Below, in pieces: positions 40,387-49,182 of a DNA stretch of 64,000 bases. Under the pieces are notes generated by a model that made no database searches, was not told the DNA's origin, and saw nothing but the letters and a program-made list of their open reading frames with translations. The translations under genes were made by a program, and so were the position numbers. The DNA lies in assembly GCF_023700745.1 (NCBI RefSeq), contig NZ_JAMPYG010000011.1:1-64000 (forward strand). Direction: 5' to 3'. Numbering within the stretch: the stretch's first letter is position 1; each line of letters begins with the position of its first letter. Origin of the DNA: Rhodoferax sp. Its GTDB lineage: Bacteria; Pseudomonadota; Gammaproteobacteria; Burkholderiales; Burkholderiaceae_C.

Positions 40387-41565
40387 TTATTCTTGCGGAT
40401 GTGAATTGGTTTCTTTTCTGGCCGCTGATCTACCAGCGCCCTGTTGATTGACCGACGCAGCTCCCAGATACGCCCCCGAAGCTCGAATCCGCGCATGTCC
40501 TGCCAGTTCGGACACGGCCCGTCTCGCCGCCAGGTCCAGATCTGGCGGCAGCGGCCCACCGCCTCGCACCGGCGGCGGTTGACCCGTCTGGTCGCCGAAG
40601 AACTGGATCAAGACTTCATGGCGTAGGCCGTGTGCCGTCACGCCCAGTTCCCGAAACGTGATCCCGAATTTCTCCAATACGTAGTCAAAGCGCCGCAGGT
40701 TCTGTTTCAGATCATTGGCAGGGTCCCCCAAATAGGCATCCCGGTTGCATACCAGGCCTTGGGCGAGATCGACCGCCGCCAACCGGGCAGGGCTGTCCAA
40801 AGGTATAAAGCGAACCCGCCCGCCCTTGCCCTTGATCCTCACATACCGATCCGCTGCCTTGCTGTCGATGGGTAGTCCCGTTTCGCGGAAAGGCAAGACG
40901 TGCTCAAAGGGCCGGAACTGGATGGACTCCTTGCGTCGCAGCCCCATGGCATTGATCAATCGCAGCGAAGCGCCGACATACCGGTCGTAGGCGCAGACCC
41001 GCTCAATGAGTTCCTCAATATCGATTCCGGCGGCAGACCAGCTCTTGTCCCGCTGCGCATATTCATGCCGCTGGTATTCCTCCAAGCTCAGGCCGTAATG
41101 CGCTGGCCCCCGCACAAAGCCATGCTTGCCCATCCACATGCCCAAGCCGCGTAGGAAACTCAGGTAGGTTTGAATCGTGGCAGGGGCCAGATGCTCTTTT
41201 TGCCAGACTTGCACCATCGCATGAATGTGTTTCTGTCCCAGGTTGCGTGGATCGGGAATCGTGTTGAACCCTGCTTTGGCTTTCAGGTCACGAAAGAACC
41301 GCCGAAGGAACTGGGCGCGTTCATAGCGCGTCTTGTGGGAAACGGTTTTCTCCAGCGAGGTGTGCAGGGTGTTGAAGAGTTCCAGCAGTACCTCCAGCAC
41401 TTTGAGTGGTGGCGCCTTGCCAGGCTGGTAACACGCGAGAATTTCTTCGGTGGTCTTGCCGGCCCACTGTAGGCGGCGCACGGGTTGACTGGCTGCCATG
41501 CGGCCAGGACTTACCGAGCCTTGAGGTCGGCGAAGAGAAGTTTCAAAAGAAGGTCTGTTTTTCAT
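40387..41565 (-). CDS. Tyrosine recombinase, apparently intact
   Basis: 392 residues. The catalytic set is present: INAMGLRRKESIQF (first Arg), KGKGGRVRFIPL (Lys), HGLRHEV (HxxR), ELAGH (second His) and ASGAYLG (Tyr). The N-terminal half includes a SAM-like core-binding domain (APATIQTYLSFLRGLGMWMGKHGF). The last 30 residues are Gln/Ala-rich. It has a candidate ribosome-binding site GGAAC. It is preceded, on its strand, by about 1.2 kb of noncoding DNA that contains module copy 4. The target site is unknown; it may promote excision, dimer resolution or inversion. Confidence 0.8.
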   Translation of the reverse strand: MKNRPSFETSLRRPQGSVSPGRMAASQPVRRLQWAGKTTEEILACYQPGKAPPLKVLEVLLELFNTLHTSLEKTVSHKTRYERAQFLRRFFRDLKAKAGFNTIPDPRNLGQKHIHAMVQVWQKEHLAPATIQTYLSFLRGLGMWMGKHGFVRGPAHYGLSLEEYQRHEYAQRDKSWSAAGIDIEELIERVCAYDRYVGASLRLINAMGLRRKESIQFRPFEHVLPFRETGLPIDSKAADRYVRIKGKGGRVRFIPLDSPARLAAVDLAQGLVCNRDAYLGDPANDLKQNLRRFDYVLEKFGITFRELGVTAHGLRHEVLIQFFGDQTGQPPPVRGGGPLPPDLDLAARRAVSELAGHARIRASGAYLGAASVNQQGAGRSAARKETNSHPQE

Positions 41566-42787
41566 GGCGTTATGTTCCAGGGTCGACCGCTCGCCGCCCG
41601 AACGGCCAGCCGGTATTGAAAATTGCGTGGAATCCCAAGGGGGTCGCCTGTCGGGCGGATTCCGTCGCCCAGCAGGTCAGTGATCAAAAACTCTGGCGCC
41701 GCACCCGACCACCGATGTGCGGCACCTACCCAAGGTTTTGCCAGCCAGCGCTTCTGCGCTGGCCAGCTCGGTCTTCCTTAAAAATGAAACATGTGATCCG
41801 TCCCACCTGTGCATTTCTACAACCATGGGGTTGGCGATGCCCACCCACCTCAAGGGCGGCAAAGGGCATCCGTGACAAGGTCAAGCCCTGCACGTACTGA
41901 TGGATCAGTTCTGGATTCGTAGCGCCATCCACTCGCATGGGTCCACCCCTGACCGAAAGTCCAGGGCGGTGCCGAGTTTGTGAGCGGGAACGCGCGGGGA
42001 GCCTAAAGAGGCAAACACAACCGCGCGATGCGTAAAACGCGTGCTCAAAGGATGGCGGGAACAGGGGTGCGGCATCAGGTGCCGACCGGGTGCTCGAAAA
42101 CCGTGGCGCGTTTCAGGGAACGCCCAGCGAAAAGTGCTGGCAAGGCCACAAGGGGTTGCACTACAAAAAAAAACGAGGCCATCACCTCAGGGGTTGATAG
42201 CTAATTCCGGTTCAAGGACCGGAGTTTGGGGCAGGTAACGACTGCGACGCCTTGCGCTCCTCGATGGAGCAGGGCCAGGACGGCCCTCGGAAACCTGTAG
42301 TTGACGCTGACCCAGAGGATGAGTCAAGCAGGCGTGCCGGAAATGGTGTTGATTTCCCGGTGGTTTTGGGTGGCGATTGAACGACCGGGATGTGCCTGTG
42401 AGCCGAGTTTATTGTCCCGAAGGGATTGAAAGTGAGGCTGCATGCGGGCTTGACAAGGGAAATTGCTGCCTCTGGTCTCGGACGGGACCTTGACCGGGTT
42501 AATGGCCGGTTCGCAGGGCTGGGCCACGGAAATAGCACAAATCGGCGTGATCCGCGCAAATCACGCCCTTGACAGCTCGGTTTGCGGTGAGACCGTGGTT
42601 CGACACGCAGTGCTCTTTCAAGGGGCTGACGAAATGGTCTCATTTCAGTGCGAACTGACATCGCTGTATTTAGACCCAGGCCAGACCTGATCCCGAAATC
42701 GGACGGTTTGAAGGGGACTTTTGCGTGGATGGACGGCATCGGGCCACCGATGCTGATCGACCTGTAACCCTGAATTGGAGTCTTTTT
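41566..42787. other. 1.2 kb noncoding, hairpin-rich region
   Basis: No frame here has credible coding character. The stretch 41950-42300 is full of short GC-rich hairpins, among them CCAGC/GCTGG (about 42124-42140) and CCGGT/ACCGG (about 42207-42222). It holds module copy 4 and an imperfect hairpin GCATCGG/CCGATGC (42733-42753) just before the ParM-like gene. It could hold an origin of transfer or replication, a centromere-like site for the ParM system, or long leader RNAs. I see no iterons. Confidence 0.4.
42190..42380 (-). repeat. Conserved noncoding module, copy 4
   Basis: The core is at 42230-42251, identical to copy 2. It is followed by GCTCC/GGAGC (42256-42270) and GGGCC/GGCCC, and preceded by CCGGT/ACCGG. 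TTTTGGGTGG appears near 42366. It lies in the noncoding region between the ParM-like gene and the recombinase at 40387, so if it serves a minus-strand gene the leader is about 660 bases long. Confidence 0.6.
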
Positions 42788-43834
42788 ATGGAACTGATCA
42801 TTCGAGCCGTGGACGTTGGCTACGGCAACACCAAGTACGTCGCGGGTATCTCCGGTGACGACATCCGCTGCGCCAGTTTTCCTTCACTGGCTTATCCCTT
42901 TCCGCGCGACCCATCCACCACCCTGGGTGCGGATCGCCGCAAAACCGTCGCCATCCCGATTGGCGGGATGTTCTACGAGGTGGGGCCGGACGTGATGCTG
43001 GCCGCCGACACCTTTCGTGCCACGCAGATCCACGACAACTTTATTGACACCCCGGAATACCTGGCCCTGGCACGTGGCGCACTGCGCATGATGAAGGTCG
43101 ACACCATCGACCTGCTGGTGGTGGGGCTGCCGGTGGCCATGTTTGCCTTGAAGAAGGCCGCACTGGAAAAATTGATGACTGGCCCCCACGACGTGGGCAA
43201 TGGCAAGACCGTGTTGGTGCGCAAGGCGCTGGCCATGGCCCAGCCCAACGGAGCGTTGATCGACTATGCCTCGCAGCATGACAAGGTGGTGGCAATGGAG
43301 AACGAGCATAGCCTGGTGATCGATCCTGGTTCGCGCACCTTCGACTGGCTAGTGGCGCGGGGTATGAAGTTGTCGCACAAGCGCAGCCATTCAGTTAACC
43401 GCGGGGTATCGGACATCCTGCAGGTCATTGCGGATGACATCAGTGCAGAGATTGGCCGACCTTACAACCAGTTGGACGCCATCGATCTGGCCTTGCGCAC
43501 CAACAAGAATTTGATGATCTTCCAGCGAACCTACAGTCTGGCACGCATGAAGCCGGTGGTGGAAAGTGTCACCAAGCAGGCCGTGGGGGCGATGATGCGC
43601 CGTATCGGGGAGTTCTATGACGTCCAGCACGTCATTCTGGTGGGCGGTGGTGCTTTTCTGTTCAAAAAGGCGGTGAAGGAGGCGTTCGCGACGCATCAGA
43701 TTCTGGAAGTGAAAGAACCGATGTTCTCGAATCTGCGGGGTTACCAGATCGCAGGTACGAATTACGCCGCCACAGCGATGCAAAGTCCCGGCCGTGCGGC
43801 TCGCACAACGCGATTGGAAGGAGAGGGCGCATGA
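42788..43834 (+). CDS. ParM/StbA-type actin-like protein (PRTRC D-like)
   Basis: 348 residues. VDVGYGNTKYVAG is the phosphate-1 loop of actin-like ATPases, LVIDPGSRTFDWLVARG is phosphate-2 and HVILVGGGAFLFKKAV is the adenosine loop. Members form filaments that segregate plasmids or elements. The shape matches the protein D of PRTRC cassettes, a name I use with moderate certainty. It is followed by three small overlapping or adjacent genes, and GGAG lies about 8 nt before its ATG. Confidence 0.8.
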   Translation: MELIIRAVDVGYGNTKYVAGISGDDIRCASFPSLAYPFPRDPSTTLGADRRKTVAIPIGGMFYEVGPDVMLAADTFRATQIHDNFIDTPEYLALARGALRMMKVDTIDLLVVGLPVAMFALKKAALEKLMTGPHDVGNGKTVLVRKALAMAQPNGALIDYASQHDKVVAMENEHSLVIDPGSRTFDWLVARGMKLSHKRSHSVNRGVSDILQVIADDISAEIGRPYNQLDAIDLALRTNKNLMIFQRTYSLARMKPVVESVTKQAVGAMMRRIGEFYDVQHVILVGGGAFLFKKAVKEAFATHQILEVKEPMFSNLRGYQIAGTNYAATAMQSPGRAARTTRLEGEGA

Positions 43835-44133
43835 GCCGGGACCAAGAAACAAACAGTGAGCCGGTGCGTCTGCTGTTTGAGATGACGCGGGAGGACAACC
43901 CGCGCCTCTACGACGACCTGATCCGGTTCAACAAGGGCACGAAGCGGGTGAACCGCTTGCGCTTTTTGGCTCATGAGGGGTTGATGGCACAGAACTGGAT
44001 GCTGATGCCGGTGGCGGGTACCTTATCTCAAGCGACTGCATCAGCGTTGCACGCGCCCTCGAAGGTCAATCCCGCCGTTGCAGGGCATGTCGTCCAGGCG
44101 TTCGATGTGCCAATGCTCGATGGGGATGACTGA
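43831..44133 (+). CDS. StbB-like partner protein
   Basis: 100 residues, MSRDQETNSEPVRLLFEMTREDNPRLYDDLIRFNKGTKRVNRLRFLAHEGLMAQNWML, then a flexible tail. The N-terminal half resembles a ribbon-helix-helix-like DNA-binding region with basic helices, as expected of the small protein encoded behind parM/stbA. It overlaps the ParM-like gene by ATGA. It probably binds a centromere-like site, possibly in 41.6-42.8 kb. Function is inferred from position. Confidence 0.6.
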   Translation: MSRDQETNSEPVRLLFEMTREDNPRLYDDLIRFNKGTKRVNRLRFLAHEGLMAQNWMLMPVAGTLSQATASALHAPSKVNPAVAGHVVQAFDVPMLDGDD

Positions 44134-44135
44134 TC

Positions 44136-44435
44136 ATGGCGCCAGTGAAGAAACATGGACGCCGGAGAGCGTCAGTCAGCGCGTCAGAACTGGCGCAGAT
44201 GGGCGTGTGCGAGCGGCTGGTGGTGTTTGAACATCGCTATGGCAAGCGGCGAACCGTTGAACAGCAGCAGGCAATCAAGCGCGGACGACGGGCGCACGCG
44301 CGCTTTTATCGGGAGGGGCATATGGACTGGACCCGCTGGTGGCGTTATTTCATTGTTTTCCTGATATTTGGGCGCTGGCTAACTTTGTGTGTCGCGAAGT
44401 GGTTTCAAGTCAGGAAACCGCATCATGAGACTTGA
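44136..44435 (+). CDS. Cas4-like N-terminal segment with membrane helix
   Basis: 99 residues. SASELAQMGVCERLVVFEHRYGKRRTVEQQQAIKRGRRAHARFYREG resembles the first helices of Cas4/RecB-type nucleases, including the early Cys (CERL as in CPR). A hydrophobic helix (WWRYFIVFLIFGRWLTLCV, about 67-85) follows, so it may be membrane bound. The nuclease core itself is absent here and is encoded by the next gene, whose start lies 11 bases before this stop. Together they look like a split Cas4-like enzyme. Confidence 0.55.
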   Translation: MAPVKKHGRRRASVSASELAQMGVCERLVVFEHRYGKRRTVEQQQAIKRGRRAHARFYREGHMDWTRWWRYFIVFLIFGRWLTLCVAKWFQVRKPHHET

Positions 44436-44955
44436 CCATGCAGCCGTTATTGGCGTGGGCGCGCTCGCGCTCGTCCTTTGGTGGTGGCGCAGCAGGTCAG
44501 ATCCACGCCGGGCAAGGTTGCCGCCAGAATTGAGAAGCGCCTGCCTGGTCTATTCGGAACGGTTGTTCAAATCCGCCGGGCCAGTGTCAATTTCTGCCAG
44601 GGTGGATAAGGTTTATCGCAATGCGGCAGGTGTGTTGGTGCTGGTTGAGCTGAAAACCAGGGAGAAGAATCGGACGTATCAGTCGGATGTCATTGAATTG
44701 TCGGCGCAGCGCGTGGCATTGATGGCACATACGGGAGATGCTGTCGCGGATTTCGCCTATATTGTGATTGAGCGGCCAGATGGCTTCCGAATGGGTTGTC
44801 ATCGAGTGAGGCTCATGGCACATGCTGATGTAATTTCTCTGGCGATAAGGCGAGGGGATCTGTTTGCTGGGAAGGTTGAGCCTCAGGCCATCTGTTCATC
44901 GGGTCTGTGTCGGAAATGTGCGTTTGTTCGACCGTGTGATCCGCCTTGGCGGTGA
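44425..44955 (+). CDS. Cas4-like PD-(D/E)xK nuclease with Fe-S cysteines
   Basis: 176 residues from MRLDHAAVIGVGALALVLWWWRSR at 44425; the first 20 residues form a membrane anchor. ISARVDKVYRNAAGVLVLVELKTREKNRTYQSDVIELSAQRVALM gives the D-x(n)-E-L-K nuclease core with a Gln/Arg-rich helix. The end CSSGLCRKCAFVRPC (C-x4-C-x2-C-x5-C) fits a Cas4/AddB-type Fe-S cluster. AGGAAA is 9 nt upstream. Likely an exonuclease acting at the membrane, perhaps on transferred DNA; that is inference. Confidence 0.65.
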   Translation: MRLDHAAVIGVGALALVLWWWRSRSDPRRARLPPELRSACLVYSERLFKSAGPVSISARVDKVYRNAAGVLVLVELKTREKNRTYQSDVIELSAQRVALMAHTGDAVADFAYIVIERPDGFRMGCHRVRLMAHADVISLAIRRGDLFAGKVEPQAICSSGLCRKCAFVRPCDPPWR

Positions 44956-45004
44956 ATGATCTGGCGCATGTCAACCCGCAGACATGCCCATCTTGATAAT
45001 TGCG

Positions 45005-46261
45005 TCACGCTACTTTTAAGGGTACGACATTCCAAGGCGTCCCACTTTCGCAAGCAGCGATGAAAGCGGCCCATCGCTCCAATGCGACCCTGCGTTCGGG
45101 AATTTCTTCCCGAACGTCGTAGATCGCTTCCATCCCTTTTAGGGTATGGTTCAATGCAATTTCGGATATCTCGCGCGAGATTCCCATGTTGCGCATGTGT
45201 CCCTTGGCGGTGCTTCGCGTGTCGTGTGGGGTGAACTTACGGATCTCGATATCGCCCCGTTCGAATGCTCTTGCGATGGCCGCCCAGAGTGTTGTTTCGC
45301 CAACGTGGATATCTCCAAGCCGTCTCCGCCTGCGCTCCACACGTGCAGGCAATATCCATGGAGAGTCACCAGCGAGATCCTGCAGGTCTTTGAACCAACC
45401 GACAACGGTTGGCGTTAGCGGCACGAGGAAGCCGTTTCGTGTCTTGACCGACTCATCGGGAACCCACCAGGTTCCACGGTCTAAATCAATGTGCTCCCAC
45501 CGGGCCTTCGCCAGCTCAACGGACCGTACGCAGGTTGCCAAGAGAATGCGAAAGGCCAGGGCATTCTCAAGGCCAATGTCATCGATATTGGCGAGTAGCG
45601 TGCGGAGCTCTTCCTCGGTAAGCATCACACGCTTGCGAACAGGGGGGCGCTGCCCCATCAAGGCAACCAAGTCAATACCAGCTGTCGGATTGGAGTCAAT
45701 CAGACGTTTGCCGCAAGCATGCGCAAACAACAGTTTGCACGAAGTCAGGATACGCTTTGAGATGGTCCAGGAGCGTTTGGCCGATTCCAAGACGTGCACG
45801 ATTTCTGCCGGGGTGACCTGCTGTACTTCGAGGGAGCCGAGCTTGGGCAGGATGACCTTTTCGAAATCCCACTTGCGGTAGTAGATGGTTCCTTCGGCGA
45901 GATGGGGCGTGACGAGTTTTTTTCCTTTGTAGTCAGCTATGAGTGCGCGGACGGTCCATGCCATCTTGGAGCGCATCTTCTCAACTTTTTTCTCGACTGC
46001 CGGGTCGTTGCCTTTGTCGACTTCCACGCGATTTGCGCGTGCAAGTTGCCGTGCCTTCGCAAGCGAAAGGTCAGGGTAGTTGCCGAGTGTCAGTTCTTTG
46101 CGCCGCCCAGCACCTGTCCGGTAGCGAAGCACCCAACTGGCCGTGCCTGAGTTTGAGAGTGTGAATGTCAGGCCGCCGCCATCCGAGCGAGCGAGTGGCG
46201 CGCCTTTGTTTATCCAATGTCGTATCTGGACATCGTCGAGCAGGTTGACTTGAGTTCCCAT
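45005..46261 (-). CDS. P4-type site-specific integrase
   Basis: 418 residues. The N-terminal arm-binding domain (DUF4102 type: SDGGGLTFTLSNSGTASWVLRYRTGAGRRKELTLGNYPDLSLAKAR) is followed by the core domain. Catalytic residues are visible as CVRSVELAKARW (Arg), HDTRSTAKGHM (HxxR), LNHTLKG (His) and MEAIYD (Tyr). It is the last gene of the element and lies beside folA, so it most likely integrates and excises the element, with the attachment site between 46.26 and 46.48 kb. It is transcribed inward. Confidence 0.85.
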   Translation of the reverse strand: MGTQVNLLDDVQIRHWINKGAPLARSDGGGLTFTLSNSGTASWVLRYRTGAGRRKELTLGNYPDLSLAKARQLARANRVEVDKGNDPAVEKKVEKMRSKMAWTVRALIADYKGKKLVTPHLAEGTIYYRKWDFEKVILPKLGSLEVQQVTPAEIVHVLESAKRSWTISKRILTSCKLLFAHACGKRLIDSNPTAGIDLVALMGQRPPVRKRVMLTEEELRTLLANIDDIGLENALAFRILLATCVRSVELAKARWEHIDLDRGTWWVPDESVKTRNGFLVPLTPTVVGWFKDLQDLAGDSPWILPARVERRRRRLGDIHVGETTLWAAIARAFERGDIEIRKFTPHDTRSTAKGHMRNMGISREISEIALNHTLKGMEAIYDVREEIPERRVALERWAAFIAACESGTPWNVVPLKVA

Positions 46262-46276
46262 GGTGATGCTTGAGGT

Positions 46277-46327
46277 TGGGTAGCTGGTAGCGTCAGTATA
46301 GACGCTAGCTACCCACCTAGCTACCCA
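46277..46327. repeat. Inverted and direct repeats at integrase promoter
   Basis: TGGGTAGCTGGTAGCGTC (46277-46294) and GACGCTAGCTACCCA (46301-46315) form an imperfect inverted repeat, and TAGCTACCCA recurs at 46318-46327. Such repeats upstream of a P4-type integrase usually bind the integrase or its regulator and lie close to the attachment site. Confidence 0.65.
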
Positions 46328-46467
46328 TTTTGGCCGTGCTTCAATGAAACGTCTTGGGATGGAGTTATTTGTAACTTATTGATAAATATATGTATTTAGC
46401 TTTATTGTGGGATTTCTTGAGCCTATATGGGATGCTAATTGATGTTCCAGGTGGCTAGTTTCATGGT

Positions 46468-46956
46468 TCAAGTCCCCTTTTGGTAGGTCACAAAACTGTA
46501 GCCCAGACCCGTGCTGCCAAGGTGGGATTCGCGGGCAATTTCCTTCCACTCTGGTCCAAAACTGGGTGCCAAGGCATCACCCTCAAAATCGGCATCAAGC
46601 TCGGTCACGACCGCAGTGCTGGCCAGCGCCAGCGCCTGGGCGTAGAGCTCGGCGCCACCGATCACCCAGGCCGTGCTGTCAGGGGGGCAGGCGGCACAGG
46701 CGGCTTCGAGGGAATTGGCCACCACCGCGCCATCTGCCGTCCAGGCGGGCTGGCGCGTCACCACCACATTGAGGCGCCCGGGCAGGGGGCGGAATCTGGG
46801 CGGTAACGAGTCCCAGGTTTTGCGGCCCATGATCACCGGGCAGCCCAGCGTGCTGCGCTTGAAGTGCGTCAGGTCCTCGGGCAGGTGCCAGGGCAAGGCG
46901 TTGTTGTTGCCAATGACACCATTGCGGGCACGGGCCAGGATCAGATTCAGTTTCAT
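46468..46956 (-). CDS. folA: Dihydrofolate reductase
   Basis: 162 residues. [33 protein letters not shown] carries the substrate-loop Trp and Asp/Glu region, VIMGRKTWDSLP the NADPH motif and WVIGGAELYAQAL the second one. The enzyme reduces dihydrofolate to tetrahydrofolate, regenerating the cofactor used by thyA. It is the last gene of thyA-EamA-folA; its start overlaps the EamA stop by four bases. Its 3' end lies about 200 bases from the element integrase, and is a candidate attachment site. The last codons (TYQKGT) look normal. Confidence 0.95.
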   Translation of the reverse strand: MKLNLILARARNGVIGNNNALPWHLPEDLTHFKRSTLGCPVIMGRKTWDSLPPRFRPLPGRLNVVVTRQPAWTADGAVVANSLEAACAACPPDSTAWVIGGAELYAQALALASTAVVTELDADFEGDALAPSFGPEWKEIARESHLGSTGLGYSFVTYQKGT

Positions 46957-47840
46957 AAGGTTTTCACGGTTGGGCGCGGTGGCAGCAGCACGGCAGCAAT
47001 GGCGCCCATGACGCACAGTACCGCCACCAGGTCTGGCCAGCCGGGTATTTCGTTGACGATCAGGGTCGCGCTCAGGGTGCCCACCATCGGCACCGCCATC
47101 ACGCTCATGGCGCTGGTGGCGGGTGGTAAATGGCGGGCCAGGCCGAACCAGATGACCTGGGCAAATCCGTAGTTGATGAGTGCGCCATAGGCAAGGCTGG
47201 CCCACACCGGGGCAGAAAATTGCCAGCTGGGCCAGGGTTCAAGCACGGCCGCAAAAAGCCACAGGCAGATGCTGGCCAGAACCAGCATCCAGACCGTCAG
47301 CGTCTCCATCGGGATCGTCAGGCGCATCCTGCGCATCAGCAGGGTACCAGCAGCCCAGCACAGGGCGGCCAGCTCCATCCAGACAATGCCAAGCGGTTTG
47401 CCACGCAATGCCGTGAGTTCGTTGAAAGTGAGCAAACCAATGGTCAATGCCACTGCCACCATGGCAAAGACAATGCGCCGGGTCAGTTTTTCCTTGAACA
47501 GCAGCACACCCAGCAGCACGGTCCAGATGGGCATGGTGAAGCCCAGAATGGCGGCGCGTCCGCTGGCGAGCTCTTTCACACCCAGGATCGACAGCGTGTG
47601 CCAGCCCAGCATGTTGGGCAGCCCCAGGGCGATGATGCTGCGCCATTCGGCATGTTGCGGCCACATGCGCACGCCTTTGAACCGGTAATAGCTGTACAGC
47701 CACAGGGCACCAAAGCTCATGGTGATGGCGCGAAAGTACAGCGGTGAGAGCTCGCGCAAGCTGTACTTCATCATGGGCCAGTTGATGCCCCACATCAGCG
47801 TGAGGGCAACCAGGCCCCAGATCTGGCGGCGGCTGATCAC
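46953..47840 (-). CDS. EamA-family exporter
   Basis: About 295 residues with ten predicted membrane helices (for example [60 protein letters not shown]). I use a GTG at 47840 which overlaps the thyA stop; a longer start at 47873 lies in thyA. EamA proteins are inner-membrane drug/metabolite exporters; the substrate is unknown. It sits inside the thyA-folA operon, a placement seen in some Burkholderiales. Confidence 0.8.
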   Translation of the reverse strand: MISRRQIWGLVALTLMWGINWPMMKYSLRELSPLYFRAITMSFGALWLYSYYRFKGVRMWPQHAEWRSIIALGLPNMLGWHTLSILGVKELASGRAAILGFTMPIWTVLLGVLLFKEKLTRRIVFAMVAVALTIGLLTFNELTALRGKPLGIVWMELAALCWAAGTLLMRRMRLTIPMETLTVWMLVLASICLWLFAAVLEPWPSWQFSAPVWASLAYGALINYGFAQVIWFGLARHLPPATSAMSVMAVPMVGTLSATLIVNEIPGWPDLVAVLCVMGAIAAVLLPPRPTVKTL

Positions 47841-48670
47841 ACCGCCACCGGGGCCTTGATGGCGGGGTGGCACTGGTAGCCATTCACCGCAAAGTCTTCA
47901 TAGACGTAGTCAAAAATCGAGGTCGGCCGGCGTTTGATTTCCAGCGTGGGGTAGGCAAACGGCTGGCGGCCCAGTTGCAGTGCCACCTGTTCGGCATGGT
48001 TGCTGTAGATGTGGCAGTCGCCGCCGGTCCAGATGAAGTCGCCGACGTCCAGGTCGCATTGCTGCGCCACCATGTGCGTCAGCAGTGCATAGCTGGCGAT
48101 GTTGAAGGGCACGCCCAGAAAGATGTCGGCACTGCGCTGGTACAGCTGGCAGCTCAATTTGCCTTTGCCGCCCAGTTCGGTTGCCGGAGCCACGTAGAAC
48201 TGGAAAAAGGCATGGCAGGGCATGAGCGCCATCTTGTCGAGTTCGGCCACGTTCCAGGCGCTGACCAGCATGCGGCGCGAGTCCGGGTTGCTTTTGAGGG
48301 TCTGGATGACCTGGCTGATCTGGTCGATGTGACCGCCGTCCGGCGTTGGCCAGCTGCGCCATTGCACGCCATAGACCGGCCCCAGGTCACCTGTGTCGGG
48401 GTTGGCCCATTCGTCCCAGATCGTGCAGCCGTTGTCTTGCAGCCATTTGACGTTGGAATCACCCCGTAAAAACCAGAGCAGCTCAACGATGATGGCGCGC
48501 AGGAACACCTTTTTGGTGGTGACCAGCGGAAAGCCCTGGGCCAGGTCAAAGCGCATCTGGTGGCCGAAGACACTCTTGGTGCCGGTGCCAGTGCGGTCGG
48601 ACTTGAAAACACCATGGGTGTCCACATGGCGCAGCAGATTTTCGTATTGGGAGCTGTGTGATTGGGACAT
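47837..48670 (-). CDS. thyA: Thymidylate synthase (host)
   Basis: 277 residues from [16 protein letters not shown] at 48670. All family motifs are present: [59 protein letters not shown] (catalytic Cys), [21 protein letters not shown] and DCHIYSNH. Converts dUMP to dTMP using methylene-tetrahydrofolate, which folA downstream regenerates. It is the normal chromosomal copy and gives a useful contrast to the two divergent family members on the element. A longer frame upstream has no coding character. Confidence 0.97.
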   Translation of the reverse strand: MSQSHSSQYENLLRHVDTHGVFKSDRTGTGTKSVFGHQMRFDLAQGFPLVTTKKVFLRAIIVELLWFLRGDSNVKWLQDNGCTIWDEWANPDTGDLGPVYGVQWRSWPTPDGGHIDQISQVIQTLKSNPDSRRMLVSAWNVAELDKMALMPCHAFFQFYVAPATELGGKGKLSCQLYQRSADIFLGVPFNIASYALLTHMVAQQCDLDVGDFIWTGGDCHIYSNHAEQVALQLGRQPFAYPTLEIKRRPTSIFDYVYEDFAVNGYQCHPAIKAPVAV

Positions 48671-48715
48671 GACAAGAATAAGAAAACACTTTTTAAAGTT
48701 AACGTGAAAGAACAG

Positions 48716-48788
48716 CGTCATTGCGAACGCAGTGAAGCAATCCATGACTTCCGACGGCATGGACTGCCGCGTTGCGCTCGCAGTGACG
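48716..48788. repeat. Palindromic interspersed repeat (REP-like)
   Basis: The arms begin CGTCATTGCGAACGCA and end TGCGCTCGCAGTGACG and are imperfect complements over about 28 bases (GCAATCCA against TGGACTGC at the inner ends). Elements of this GTCATTGCGAxxGAAGCAATCCA type are scattered between genes in many proteobacteria. It lies upstream of thyA. The rest of 48789-49182 holds no gene that I can support. Confidence 0.65.
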
Positions 48789-49182
48789 GGTTTTCTTTCA
48801 TGATTCGGGGCAGCTTGGAGGCCATGACACTTGGTGCGCCATGTTAACGGAGATGCCCTGCTGCGTTGCGGCTGAAAGCAGACGCTCGCCTGGGTCAGCA
48901 AACTTTTTCCCGCTATGCACCAACGTGTCTTGTCACGGCATGTCGTTCGCGTCGAGGCAGGCCTGCGGGTGTAACAAACCGGCTTGTCGTCACGACTAAG
49001 TGGCATGCCGTCAAAACAGAATGCACCCATGAAAAAAAGAGACTGGTTTGGGTCGGCGGGTGATTTGGTCGATCTTTCTGAGTCCTTGATGCGTAAAAAT
49101 TTCCTGGCTTCAGGCAGTACTTTCCCTACGGCAAAGCAAGCTACAGTGCGGTCAGTAATGAATTGACACCACGGGGAAATCA

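Noticed and set aside
15700..42251. The repeated 22-base core could be part of a CRISPR array.
   Set aside because: Copies are 3-16 kb apart, with no regular spacers and no cas operon; the Cas4-like gene alone is not evidence.
46460..46490. GGTTCAAGTCCCC resembles the T-arm of a tRNA.
   Set aside because: It is the reverse complement of the last codons of folA (TYQKGT and stop); no acceptor stem or anticodon arm is present.
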